NCBI GenBank assembly: GCA_947623705.1
Contig: CANQHT010000016.1
Coordinates: 1 to 17,952 of the forward strand
Source of the DNA: an uncultured Bacilli bacterium
GTDB lineage: Bacteria; Bacillota_I; Bacilli_A; RF39; UBA660
DNA: 17,952 nt
Direction of reading: 5' to 3'
Below the pieces are notes generated by a model, which was not told where the DNA came from, did not search any database, and saw only the letters and a program-made list of their open reading frames with translations. Below, piece after piece: positions 1-7,319 of the stretch. Each line of letters starts with the position of its first letter. Positions within the stretch are counted from its first letter, which is position 1. The position numbers and the translations under genes were made by a program.

Positions 1-96
1 TTTTCGTTTTATTATTTAATTAACTTATTTATTGGTGTTTGATTTTAATCACTCACCCGTACTTATTCTACACTATCCTAACTCGAATTCAATAAA

Positions 97-160
97 TGTT
101 GATTTAAAAATGCACTTTACTTTTTAATTCTTTGTATTGTATAATATTTTTATAGTTTTG
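97..160 (+). repeat. Copy 1 of a direct repeat containing the effector promoter
   Basis: Positions 115-160 match 1477-1522 at 45 of 46 bases, and looser similarity extends left to 97 and 1460. The repeat includes a TTTACT / TATAAT promoter and ends exactly where the second copy begins its ribosome binding site. In this copy no gene follows; the promoter points antisense into the 3' end of the reverse transcriptase gene. The two copies bracket the reverse transcriptase and its ncRNA. Bases 1-96 hold no gene that I can see. Confidence 0.85.
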
Positions 161-232
161 ATTTATATGCAATATACTTAAAAATATCTTTTATTTATTC
201 TTCCATCTTTTATGTGGTTATGTGGTTCTTTA

Positions 233-1216
233 TTAGGACTGTTGATTAGTAATTCGATGGATTATGGGATTATTAATAAGTAGGGTTTTTATATAATCTT
301 TATAATTTATAAATTCTTGATCTTGATTATTTATTTGTAAAACATATAAAATTTTACCTTGTAAGCTTTGCAAGTATTGCTTTTTATCATATAAATTTAA
401 TCTTTCTAAATGAGAATCTATTCCATATTTTTTCAAGTAATAAATTTCTTGGCGAATTTTTTTGCGATAATTTTTGGATACTTGAATTTTTTTATTAACT
501 ATTAAACCCGTTACATTTTGACTTTGATAATTTTTAACAATATGAATCTTAGAATCATTAAGATTTAAACCTAATTTATATAAATGTTTACGAACTATTT
601 GTATTATTTCAGAAGGATTAAAATCACCTGAAAAAGTCATATCATCAGAATATCTTGTATAATTTATATTACCTCTTTCACAAATATCTCCAATTTCTTC
701 ATCAAAATCTTTCATCACTAAATTGGAAATATAAGCCGAAGTTGGTGAGCCTTGAGTTAAATGGTCCTCATATGTACAAAGTGTTGTTAAAAGCATTCCT
801 ATAGATTTTGGAAAATACTCAATTGGAAAACAAGAATTATAAACATCTAAAAAGGCAATACTTTCAAAAAAATCTTTAATATCAAGTTTTAATATAATTT
901 TCTGATTTATATGTTCAGTGGCATTATCTTTTAAAGAAATTCCTTTTTTATAAGCTTTAGCATATTTAGAAATTTCCTTATTATTTAAGATATTGTTTAA
1001 AATATTCTTTTGAATAGTTTTTAAAAGAGATGAAGGCTCATAAATAGTTCTTAAATGGCCATTTTTCTTTTTTATTTTATATATATAATAATTATTTTCA
1101 ATATTATTGCTTAATGAATATAAAATTTTTATATATTTCTTTTGATCATTACATTTAAATAATTGGAGAGATAATAAAAATTCATTACATTCTTTTATAC
1201 CAATGTATTTCCACAT
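233..1216 (-). CDS. Retron-type reverse transcriptase
   Basis: RNA-directed DNA polymerase of 327 aa that would reverse-transcribe the ncRNA encoded just upstream into a branched msDNA. Seen: the retron-specific region X motif NATEH (NAxxH) at residues 98-102, motif LDIKDFF at 111-117 with the first catalytic Asp, QGSPTS at 155-160, the catalytic YSDD box at 189-192 (YxDD, with Ser where most retrons have Ala), and the region Y VTG at 235-237. The Lys/Asn-rich C-terminal part fits the RNA-binding thumb. There is no fused extra domain, and the length is normal for a stand-alone retron RT. The start is the ATG at 1216, 7 nt after GGGAGG (1224-1229), rather than an upstream in-frame TTG at 1231. 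Group II intron and DGR reverse transcriptases are less likely because NAxxH and VTG are present. The gene lies opposite to the TM gene at 1533. Confidence 0.93.
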   Translation of the reverse strand: MWKYIGIKECNEFLLSLQLFKCNDQKKYIKILYSLSNNIENNYYIYKIKKKNGHLRTIYEPSSLLKTIQKNILNNILNNKEISKYAKAYKKGISLKDNATEHINQKIILKLDIKDFFESIAFLDVYNSCFPIEYFPKSIGMLLTTLCTYEDHLTQGSPTSAYISNLVMKDFDEEIGDICERGNINYTRYSDDMTFSGDFNPSEIIQIVRKHLYKLGLNLNDSKIHIVKNYQSQNVTGLIVNKKIQVSKNYRKKIRQEIYYLKKYGIDSHLERLNLYDKKQYLQSLQGKILYVLQINNQDQEFINYKDYIKTLLINNPIIHRITNQQS

Positions 1217-1230
1217 TTTATTACCTCCCA

Positions 1231-1393
1231 ATTGCAGTACTAAAGATAGAGTAATATGGAGATGGACTTAAGCGAATGCGTCTACACAAGGTGTAGGTTA
1301 GTCCATTGGAATATTACTATTAAATCTATCCAAATAAAAATAGTTCTTTAACGACTCGCTAAAGTAGGAATTAATTCCAATCTCTACTGCGAT
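1231..1393 (-). ncRNA. Candidate retron msr-msd RNA
   Basis: Lies between a minus-strand promoter and the RT ribosome binding site. Its ends pair: GCAGTA near 1390-1385 with TACTGC at 1237-1232, the expected a1/a2 stem (8 of 9 positions pair over 1231-1239 and 1385-1393). The msr half has a self-complementary GGAATTAATTCC segment (1367-1378) and a hairpin CTTTAGCG-AGT-CGTTAAAG (1364-1346) carrying a TTAGC that could supply the branching G. The msd half is a long hairpin at 1250-1318: an 8-bp base AGTAATAT/ATATTACT, a 4x4 internal loop, a 7-bp ATGGACT/AGTCCAT stem, and a tip stem CTACAC-AAG-GTGTAG. This order is the retron arrangement. The branch site and the exact msd ends are inferred. Confidence 0.82.
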
Positions 1394-1397
1394 TTCT

Positions 1398-1426
1398 ATT
1401 ATAGCATATACAATTTTAAAATTAAA
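1398..1426 (-). promoter_or_regulatory. Promoter of the retron RNA and RT
   Basis: On the minus strand an extended -10, TGC-TATAAT (TATAAT at 1403-1398), lies 17 nt downstream of a weak TTTAAT -35. The predicted start falls at about 1391-1392, which is the first base or two of the a1 arm of the ncRNA. The RT would be expressed from the same transcript. Confidence 0.7.
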
Positions 1427-1459
1427 GTTTTAAATATTTTAAATTTTAGTGTTAATATT

Positions 1460-1522
1460 TGTTAATTGAAAAATACCTTTACTTTTTAATTCTTTGTATT
1501 GTATAATATCTTTATAGTTTTG
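1460..1522 (+). repeat. Copy 2 of the promoter-bearing direct repeat
   Basis: Second copy of the repeat at 97-160; 1477-1522 differs from 115-160 at one base. It ends at the start of the GGGAGG ribosome binding site of the downstream gene. The offset between copies is 1362 bp. Confidence 0.85.
1478..1507 (+). promoter_or_regulatory. Promoter of the two-TM gene
   Basis: TTTACT (1478-1483), an 18-nt spacer and TATAAT (1502-1507). The predicted start near 1514 leaves a leader of about 20 nt containing GGGAGG at 1522-1527, 5 nt before the ATG at 1533. Confidence 0.7.
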
Positions 1523-1532
1523 GGAGGTTTTT

Positions 1533-2027
1533 ATGAAATCTTTGTATATTGATAAATTAAATGAGATTTTTAATAGTGAAATTACTAGTGATGAAAAAAA
1601 ACATGAATTAATTAGATTACTAACAAATATAGAAAATGATAGTTTTCTAACAGAAAAAGAAAAAGATGATATAGTAGATAATATATTTAATATACCAGAA
1701 GTTATGCAATTAGAATTAGAAGCATTACAAAAAATTAAACATAGAGAAAAAATATTTTTAGGTGTTTTTTCTGTAACTGGATTAGTATCTACTACATATT
1801 TTTTATTATTTACTTATTCTGTAATTACAAATTCCGAATTTGCGAAGAATTTTTTTGCTAATGAATCAGATATTCCCGTGATTATCGAAAAAATTCTTTG
1901 GGAATTTATGTTATCAATAGTACCAATATGTTACGACATTTTAACTTATAATACATTGCAAGAATATTTAGAACATAATAGACAAATCAATTCTTATCAA
2001 AGAAGATTAAAAAATCATCATAAATGA
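1533..2027 (+). CDS. Two-TM membrane protein, putative retron effector
   Basis: Protein of 164 aa that I do not recognise by sequence. Residues 1-73 are charged and probably helical and cytoplasmic. Two hydrophobic segments at about 74-97 and 118-136 are joined by a short polar loop, followed by a basic tail ending KNHHK. There is no signal peptide. Two-TM proteins are the known effectors of type IV retrons such as Ec48, where the RT-msDNA complex restrains a membrane-damaging protein; the similarity here is in architecture and position only. Unlike the usual co-directional order, this gene is divergent from the RT and has its own promoter. The stop codon sits inside the terminator hairpin at 2009-2033. 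An unrelated membrane protein that merely neighbours the retron is the main alternative. Confidence 0.6.
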   Translation: MKSLYIDKLNEIFNSEITSDEKKHELIRLLTNIENDSFLTEKEKDDIVDNIFNIPEVMQLELEALQKIKHREKIFLGVFSVTGLVSTTYFLLFTYSVITNSEFAKNFFANESDIPVIIEKILWEFMLSIVPICYDILTYNTLQEYLEHNRQINSYQRRLKNHHK

Positions 2028-2035
2028 TTTTTTTT
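2009..2035 (+). terminator. Terminator of the two-TM gene
   Basis: AAAAAATCA (2009-2017) pairs with TGATTTTTT (2025-2033) and the T run continues beyond. The TGA stop (2025-2027) is part of the stem. Confidence 0.75.
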
Positions 2036-2064
2036 ATTATTTAAACAATATTATATTTAGAGAT

Positions 2065-2091
2065 AAAAAAAGATTATAAAGGCATAATCTT
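2065..2091 (-). terminator. Terminator of lgt-trxB
   Basis: Read on the minus strand, AAGATTAT (2091-2084) and ATAATCTT (2077-2070) form an 8-bp stem with loop GCCTTT, followed by a T run. The trxB stop codon (2092-2090) overlaps the stem. Confidence 0.8.
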
Positions 2092-2980
2092 AATTTACAA
2101 TTCTGGTTATATTACTAACAGCATATATTCCATCATTCGCGGCCGTTACTAATTGGTAAATATCTTTTTTAATAACATCCCCAATGGCATATATTCCTTT
2201 TATTTTAGTTTCATATTTTTCATTTACCATAATATAACCCATATCATCAGTAATTTCTAAATTTTTAAACATCTCGGTATTTGGTTTATAACCTATGTAG
2301 ATAAATACTCCAGCAACTTCTAAATCTTGACCATTATCTAAAGTAATATGGGATATCTTACCATCTTTTTCATGATATTCTTTAATATTAACTCCATAAA
2401 TTATTTCAATATTATCAGTCTTTTTAACTTTACTTTCTAAGATTTTTTCTCCTTTAAAAGCATCTTTCCGATTTAAAATATATACTTTATGGCAAATCTT
2501 AGCTAAATATAAGGATTCTTGTAAAGCACTAGAACCACTGCCAACAACTGCAATGTCTTTACCTTTATAAAATGCGCCATCACAAGTAGCACAAGTACTA
2601 ATGCCTCTTCCTAAAAGGTCTTTTTCATTATCAAGGCCTAAAAATTTAGGCTTTGTCCCAGTCGCAATAATCACATTTTTTGCTCGATATTCTTCTTTAC
2701 TTGTTACAACTATTTTCTCATCATTATCTAATTTAATTTCTTTTACTTCTTCAAACTTATAAGGAATCTCTAAATCTTTAACTTGGTCTAATAATTTGTT
2801 AGCAAAATCGGCCCCCTTAACATTTAAAAGTCCGGGATAATTACTAATCACTTCAATATTATTAAGCATACCTCCCGGCATTCCTTTATCTAGTAATAAA
2901 ACATTCAAATTTGCTCTTTTAGCATAAATACCAGCGGTAATTCCCCCAATACCCATACCTACTATAACTAAATCATACAT
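2090..2980 (-). CDS. trxB: Thioredoxin reductase family flavoprotein
   Basis: Flavoprotein of 296 aa that would pass electrons from NAD(P)H through FAD and a redox disulfide to thioredoxin in the cytoplasm. Seen: the N-terminal FAD Rossmann motif GMGIGG (8-13), GTKP at 108-111, the redox centre CATC at 130-133 followed by DGAFYKGK, the NADPH-domain motif GSGSSA (147-152), and the C-terminal FAD motif YAIGDV near 264-269. Family deviations: PGGM replaces the usual PGGQ near 35-38, the NADPH phosphate-binding HRR...R region reads NRKDAFKGE (170-178, still basic), and the C-terminal RQ is YQ (275-276). It starts 12 nt after lgt ends, with an AAGGAG ribosome binding site, so it is co-transcribed with lgt. 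A ferredoxin-type or divergent thioredoxin-reductase-like enzyme is possible. Confidence 0.9.
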   Translation of the reverse strand: MYDLVIVGMGIGGITAGIYAKRANLNVLLLDKGMPGGMLNNIEVISNYPGLLNVKGADFANKLLDQVKDLEIPYKFEEVKEIKLDNDEKIVVTSKEEYRAKNVIIATGTKPKFLGLDNEKDLLGRGISTCATCDGAFYKGKDIAVVGSGSSALQESLYLAKICHKVYILNRKDAFKGEKILESKVKKTDNIEIIYGVNIKEYHEKDGKISHITLDNGQDLEVAGVFIYIGYKPNTEMFKNLEITDDMGYIMVNEKYETKIKGIYAIGDVIKKDIYQLVTAANDGIYAVSNITRIVN

Positions 2981-2992
2981 ATATATTCTCCT

Positions 2993-3808
2993 TTAAAATC
3001 TAATCGGCGTATTTTGTTCTTCATTATATAAATCTTCAAAACGCCCTTTACGACTTAATACCATAAAAATTCCTAACCCAACAATAAACATTACGACAGA
3101 AACAATTTGAGCAACACGGAATCCGCCAAGCATTAAAGAATCAGTTCTTAAAGATTCAATAAAGAAACGACCCACACTATAATACATCATATAAATACAA
3201 GTAAGTTGACCTCTTTTTAAATATTTATATCTTCTAATAATAAGTAATAAAATAAAACCAACTAAACAAAATAAACTTTCATAATAAAATGTTGGATGAT
3301 AGTAACTATTACCAATTTTCATTCCTTCAATTATTTTTTCGGGAATATGTAATTCTTTTAAACGATAATAAGTTGTGGCTACTCCATGAGCTTCACTATT
3401 GAAGAAATTTCCCCATCTGCCAATGGCTTGGGCTAAAATTAAAGGAACTACAGCCATATCGGTTATTTTAAAAGTACTAACTTTATATCTTTTAGTATAG
3501 ACAATTAAAGTGATTAAACCACCAATAATTCCTCCATGAATGGCAAGACCACCTTCCCAGATTTTAAAGATATCTAAAAGATTATCTTTGTATAAAGAAA
3601 AATTAAAAATACAATAATATAAACGGGCACAAATTATACCTATAACAATAACCCAGAAGGCTAAGTTAAAAGTAAAATCTTTGGGAATAAAAAACCGATT
3701 TCCCTCTTTAATAAAAAGATAAATTCCTAAAACTATACCTACTAATAATAAAACAGAATACCATCTTATATCAATTCCAAATACTGTAACTAATACCGGA
3801 TCCATCAT
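2993..3808 (-). CDS. lgt: Prolipoprotein diacylglyceryl transferase
   Basis: Integral membrane enzyme that moves diacylglycerol from phosphatidylglycerol to the lipobox Cys of prolipoproteins, the first step of lipoprotein maturation. Protein of 271 aa with about seven hydrophobic segments. Seen: WYSVLLLVG near 16-24, the essential HGG at 91-93 in GGLAIHGGIIGG, and the family signature GRWGNFFNSE at 130-139. An AGGAG ribosome binding site precedes two tandem ATG codons (3808 and 3805); the first is used here. It is the first gene of the lgt-trxB unit, a frequent Firmicutes pairing. The lipobox cyclophilin at 10516-11157 is a plausible substrate. Confidence 0.96.
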   Translation of the reverse strand: MMDPVLVTVFGIDIRWYSVLLLVGIVLGIYLFIKEGNRFFIPKDFTFNLAFWVIVIGIICARLYYCIFNFSLYKDNLLDIFKIWEGGLAIHGGIIGGLITLIVYTKRYKVSTFKITDMAVVPLILAQAIGRWGNFFNSEAHGVATTYYRLKELHIPEKIIEGMKIGNSYYHPTFYYESLFCLVGFILLLIIRRYKYLKRGQLTCIYMMYYSVGRFFIESLRTDSLMLGGFRVAQIVSVVMFIVGLGIFMVLSRKGRFEDLYNEEQNTPIRF

Positions 3809-3825
3809 ATCACTCTCCTAGAATA

Positions 3826-3855
3826 ATTATAAATCATAATTATATTATTTGTAAA
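3826..3855 (-). promoter_or_regulatory. Promoter of lgt-trxB
   Basis: Minus strand TTTACA (3855-3850), an 18-nt spacer and TATAAT (3831-3826), just upstream of the AGGAG and ATG of lgt. Confidence 0.6.
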
Positions 3856-3871
3856 ATAAAAAGAAGTATAC

Positions 3872-3910
3872 TTGACAGATTATTGCTATATAAATAAGTA
3901 TATGTGTCAA
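3872..3910 (+). promoter_or_regulatory. Inverted TTGACA pair in the lgt/CPBP intergenic region
   Basis: TTGACA at 3872-3877 faces TGTCAA at 3905-3910 across 27 bp, so each strand carries a perfect -35 hexamer pointing inward. The -10 matches at the right distance are weak on both strands. It may be a promoter for the gene at 4006 or a dyad operator; which one is not clear from the sequence. Confidence 0.35.
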
Positions 3911-4005
3911 ATGTTGTTAATAATTTTTTGATTAATCTTTATAAATATTAATTTTTGTGTTACATTTTAATTATAGAAAAATAATATTTTAGGAGTTGAG
4001 TAGTT

Positions 4006-5097
4006 TTGAAAAAAAGAATTTATTTTATATTAACATCAATTATTGGAATTATTTGGTCGATTGTATCTTTAGTAACTTTAAATATCACGGAAGTAATTCA
4101 AGAACAAACTGAATTTTTTAATGAAATATTTGATAATAATATTCCAGAAAATATATTACAAATTATTAATAATACCAGTCAATATTATATAGAGATTATA
4201 ATTGGAATTATTTTATTTGGAGTAATACTTTTAATAGCAATTAAAAATAATATTGTTAAAAATAAAACAACTTTAATCATTTTATCTATTCTAATTTTTA
4301 TATTTGCCTCTAATCCTGGATTAATTGGCATACTTAATATACTTGTATTATTAACCATTAAAAAAGATAAAAATAATACAGAAAAAAAGAAGGAAACATT
4401 TGAAAAATTGGATGAACCATCAAGAGAAAAATGGGATATAATTGAAGCAATATTTATTATAGTTAGTTATTTTGGATTTTTGTTTGGTTTACCAATACTA
4501 ATTGCTATATTATATCCTGACTTTGAATTTACAGAAAAATTCACTTTAATACTCAACATTGTCTTAGATATTGTTTTATTTATAGTTACATTTACAATCT
4601 TTTATAAAGAGTTGAAAAAACAAATAGTTATATTCTTTCAAAAAATTAAACCATACCTTAAATTTATCTTAAAATCATATGTAGTTTTACTTTTAATTAA
4701 TTTTGTTTCCAATTTAATTATTATGGTAATTAAAGGAGATATGGTAGAATCAGCTAATCAACAATCTCTTAGTGAATTTCCTATTTTGTATTTAATTTTT
4801 GGAACCATTATATTTGCCCCAGTTGTTGAAGAATTAGTATTTAGAGGTTCAATTAGAAGAATTATTAAAAATGATACATTATTTATGATTATATCTGCCT
4901 TAACATTTGGCTTATTACATACTATCGGTCAAGAAGCTAATTTGTTTGATACAATTTTAATGGCTCTACCTTATATGGGAATGGGATTTATTTTAGCTAG
5001 AACTTATGTCAAAACTAATAACTTATGTTGTAATATAACTATGCATGCATTGCATAATACTTTTGCTACAATAATAATGATTACTAGTATATTATAA
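4006..5097 (+). CDS. CPBP family intramembrane metalloprotease
   Basis: Membrane protease of 363 aa from the CPBP (CAAX protease/Abi) family, which cleaves substrates within the membrane using a metal held by conserved Glu and His residues. Seen: an N-terminal membrane domain (hydrophobic segments near 5-25, 62-80 and 88-117), a charged Lys/Glu linker at 119-140, then the catalytic membrane domain. Motif 1 is EELVFRG (275-281), motif 2 FGLLH (301-305) and motif 3 HALHN (347-351), so the active site looks complete. It starts at TTG 4006, 10 nt after AGGAG at 3991-3995. In bacteria these proteins serve in bacteriocin immunity, phage abortive infection or prenyl-protein-like processing; nothing nearby fixes the substrate. 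It is a single gene ending at a hairpin shared with the convergent gene. Confidence 0.9.
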   Translation: MKKRIYFILTSIIGIIWSIVSLVTLNITEVIQEQTEFFNEIFDNNIPENILQIINNTSQYYIEIIIGIILFGVILLIAIKNNIVKNKTTLIILSILIFIFASNPGLIGILNILVLLTIKKDKNNTEKKKETFEKLDEPSREKWDIIEAIFIIVSYFGFLFGLPILIAILYPDFEFTEKFTLILNIVLDIVLFIVTFTIFYKELKKQIVIFFQKIKPYLKFILKSYVVLLLINFVSNLIIMVIKGDMVESANQQSLSEFPILYLIFGTIIFAPVVEELVFRGSIRRIIKNDTLFMIISALTFGLLHTIGQEANLFDTILMALPYMGMGFILARTYVKTNNLCCNITMHALHNTFATIIMITSIL

Positions 5098-5103
5098 GAT
5101 AAT

Positions 5104-5144
5104 AAAAGAACAACACTTTTGATAATATTTGTTGTTCTTTTTTA
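5104..5144. terminator. Bidirectional terminator
   Basis: The 12-bp stem AAAAGAACAACA (5104-5115) with TGTTGTTCTTTT (5130-5141) and a 14-nt loop lies between convergent genes. T runs follow on the plus strand, and the minus gene's stop is at 5142-5144. Confidence 0.85.
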
Positions 5145-7184
5145 TTTGCGAATTAATGCTTTTTTTAATGGATATTGTTGTTCATTTAATTGCTCCAAAC
5201 AAATCTTTTCAGTTTCCGTAATTAAAAAGTTATATAACAAATCTAATTTATCATAATCAAATTCTTTAATAAATTGTACCTTTTCTAAATCTATAGTATA
5301 TTCTTTACCATTTTTACTTTTTAAAATAATTCTTTTAACTCTAAAATAAACTTCAGCTTCATTTTCAATAACATTTATTATTAATAAAGAATTAAAAAAA
5401 TGTTTCTTACACTCTTCATCTTTTAATAATTCAGAAGTTTCATAATCATCAAAAGTTATCGAAAATAGTTTTTGTCTCTTAGCAAAGGCATCATAAATCA
5501 TTTTAACTGATGATGGAATGGTAATAGATGTTCCTTCAAAAAATAATGCATCAGTACCAATATACTCTAAACCATCATTTAAAATTATCTCTGATATACC
5601 ATTATATTTGAAAAATGGTCCTTCTATTTTTCTCATAGTACTTGGAAAAACTATTTTTTTACCTATTGATTTTTCTCTTAAATTTTTCAATATATACCTT
5701 TTACTTTTATAAATATCTTCTGCTTTATAAGTATAATTTACTAATCCCTCGGGAATATAATATCTATCTTTATCTTTTATAGATACTAATTTATAAAGTT
5801 TTGAAATAATATTAACAATATTATCTTCATCGCTAGCATCCAAATTTAATTCAAAAAATGATTTTAATGTTAAAAATTTTTGGGCTGTTATAAATTGATT
5901 AGGAGGTAATTTAACATTTCGATATACATTATTTAGTAAATCTTCAAACCCATTTTCTTTTTCTAAAGATAACAATAATTGTAATTTAATTATGGATTTA
6001 AAATCATCATAGTTATTAAAATATTTATTTAGCAACTCGATTACTTTTGTTTTATTATCTCCAAATGTTTTTTGTAAAATATTATTATCATCGTTCAATA
6101 TATTAATTAATTTTTTCTGTAGTAAATCTCTATATGTTTCTTCTTCTATTTCATTACATTTATAATTACTATCTAATTTTTCTAATGAACCATCAAAAAC
6201 ACATATAAATTTACTTATCTCATTTAATTGGTCTTCAAAATAAACACGCCCACTATTAAAAGAAGCAAAGTCAAAATATATATAAATTTTTTGATTTAAA
6301 ATACTTACTAAAATAGCAAATTTAATTTGATACAAATATTTTAAAACATCTTCATTAATATACTCAAATTCATAAAATAACAACAATTTAATTTCAATAC
6401 TAGTTATAATTTTTAAAAATTTTTCTCTATTTTCAAGTGTCTTTTTTTGTATTTCTAATTTTTTGAGTTCATTTAATAATTCTTTTAAATTACTTTTATT
6501 TTTATAAGTATAAATTTCTAATTCTCTTTCTAGATAAGCAAATTTGGATTCTTTAGTAGTTAATTTATTTAACTTATTCATTTCTATAATATTTTCAGCT
6601 AATTCATATAAATATTTGTATCTTTCTTCAACATAACCATTATCATCTTGATTATTTATTATAACTCTATTTAAATAATTATCTTTTTCTTTAAAAACAG
6701 CTTCTTTTTGAACCATATAAATAGTTAGATTATTCATTAAATTATCTAATTCTAAATTTAAATATCTTTTATTATGTTTAGGTATTTTTTTATTTTCTTT
6801 TAATTCATTTAATGCAATTATTCTTAAGATAGTTTCTGTTTCATATTTACTTAATTCCCATAAATACATTTCTAATTTAGCACTTTTAACCATTAATTCT
6901 GATTTTGTAAAATATAAAAAATTATCATTATCACTTAAATTATGAATTAAAAGATTGATAATCATTTCTAAATTACTTTGGAGATTATCTAATTCTAACT
7001 CTTTTGAAGATATAAGTTTTTTTGTTGTTAGGATTTTTAAATATTTGTTTTTATATTCTTCTATATTATTTAATTTATCTTGATTATCTTTATAAATTTC
7101 CTTAGTTGGAATAGGAATTGTATATTTAACTAATGTTCCTGATGGATTAATAATTTTCGATTTTAAATAATTTAAAATGTTCAA
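5142..7184 (-). CDS. Large cytoplasmic protein with short BspA-like leucine-rich segment
   Basis: Protein of 680 aa that I do not recognise as a whole. It has no signal peptide or membrane segment. Residues 1-500 are very rich in Leu, Lys, Asn and Glu and look all-helical, with likely coiled-coil stretches (around 30-75 and 225-250). Residues about 508-567 read like two or three LRR_5 (BspA-type) units, with repeated phrases such as IVFPSTMRKIEG, ISEIILNDGLEYIGTDAL and ITIPSSVKMI. The tail after 570 is helical again. It starts at TTG 7184 behind GGGGGTGA, with a TTGACA promoter at 7240-7212. BspA-like repeats usually bind proteins or surfaces; here the protein appears to stay inside the cell. 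It is very AT-rich and single-copy, looks accessory, and has no known partner in this window. Confidence 0.8.
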   Translation of the reverse strand: MNILNYLKSKIINPSGTLVKYTIPIPTKEIYKDNQDKLNNIEEYKNKYLKILTTKKLISSKELELDNLQSNLEMIINLLIHNLSDNDNFLYFTKSELMVKSAKLEMYLWELSKYETETILRIIALNELKENKKIPKHNKRYLNLELDNLMNNLTIYMVQKEAVFKEKDNYLNRVIINNQDDNGYVEERYKYLYELAENIIEMNKLNKLTTKESKFAYLERELEIYTYKNKSNLKELLNELKKLEIQKKTLENREKFLKIITSIEIKLLLFYEFEYINEDVLKYLYQIKFAILVSILNQKIYIYFDFASFNSGRVYFEDQLNEISKFICVFDGSLEKLDSNYKCNEIEEETYRDLLQKKLINILNDDNNILQKTFGDNKTKVIELLNKYFNNYDDFKSIIKLQLLLSLEKENGFEDLLNNVYRNVKLPPNQFITAQKFLTLKSFFELNLDASDEDNIVNIISKLYKLVSIKDKDRYYIPEGLVNYTYKAEDIYKSKRYILKNLREKSIGKKIVFPSTMRKIEGPFFKYNGISEIILNDGLEYIGTDALFFEGTSITIPSSVKMIYDAFAKRQKLFSITFDDYETSELLKDEECKKHFFNSLLIINVIENEAEVYFRVKRIILKSKNGKEYTIDLEKVQFIKEFDYDKLDLLYNFLITETEKICLEQLNEQQYPLKKALIRK

Positions 7185-7211
7185 TTTTTCACCCCCATAA
7201 ATGTAGTATAT

Positions 7212-7240
7212 ATTCTAATTCACAGGATAATAATTGTCAA
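7212..7240 (-). promoter_or_regulatory. Promoter of the 680-aa gene
   Basis: Minus strand TTGACA (7240-7235), a 17-nt spacer and TAGAAT (7217-7212). The start would lie about 20 nt upstream of the TTG at 7184. Confidence 0.7.
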
Positions 7241-7285
7241 TGAATTATAGTTTCAATTTTTGTGTGATTTTTTACTAAAAATTTG

Positions 7286-7313
7286 TTGACATTTTGTTTT
7301 AAAAAGTTATAAT
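7286..7313 (+). promoter_or_regulatory. Promoter of the orphan structured RNA
   Basis: TTGACA (7286-7291), a 16-nt spacer and TATAAT (7308-7313): two perfect hexamers, the strongest promoter in the window. The predicted start is about 7320. Confidence 0.85.
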
Positions 7314-7319
7314 TTAATT

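Noticed and set aside
211..227. Tandem TATGTGGT repeat after the RT gene
   Set aside because: Only two units, too short to interpret in AT-rich DNA.
1217..1231. Upstream TTG start for the reverse transcriptase
   Set aside because: It would put the Shine-Dalgarno GGGAGG inside the coding sequence; the ATG at 1216 has ideal spacing.
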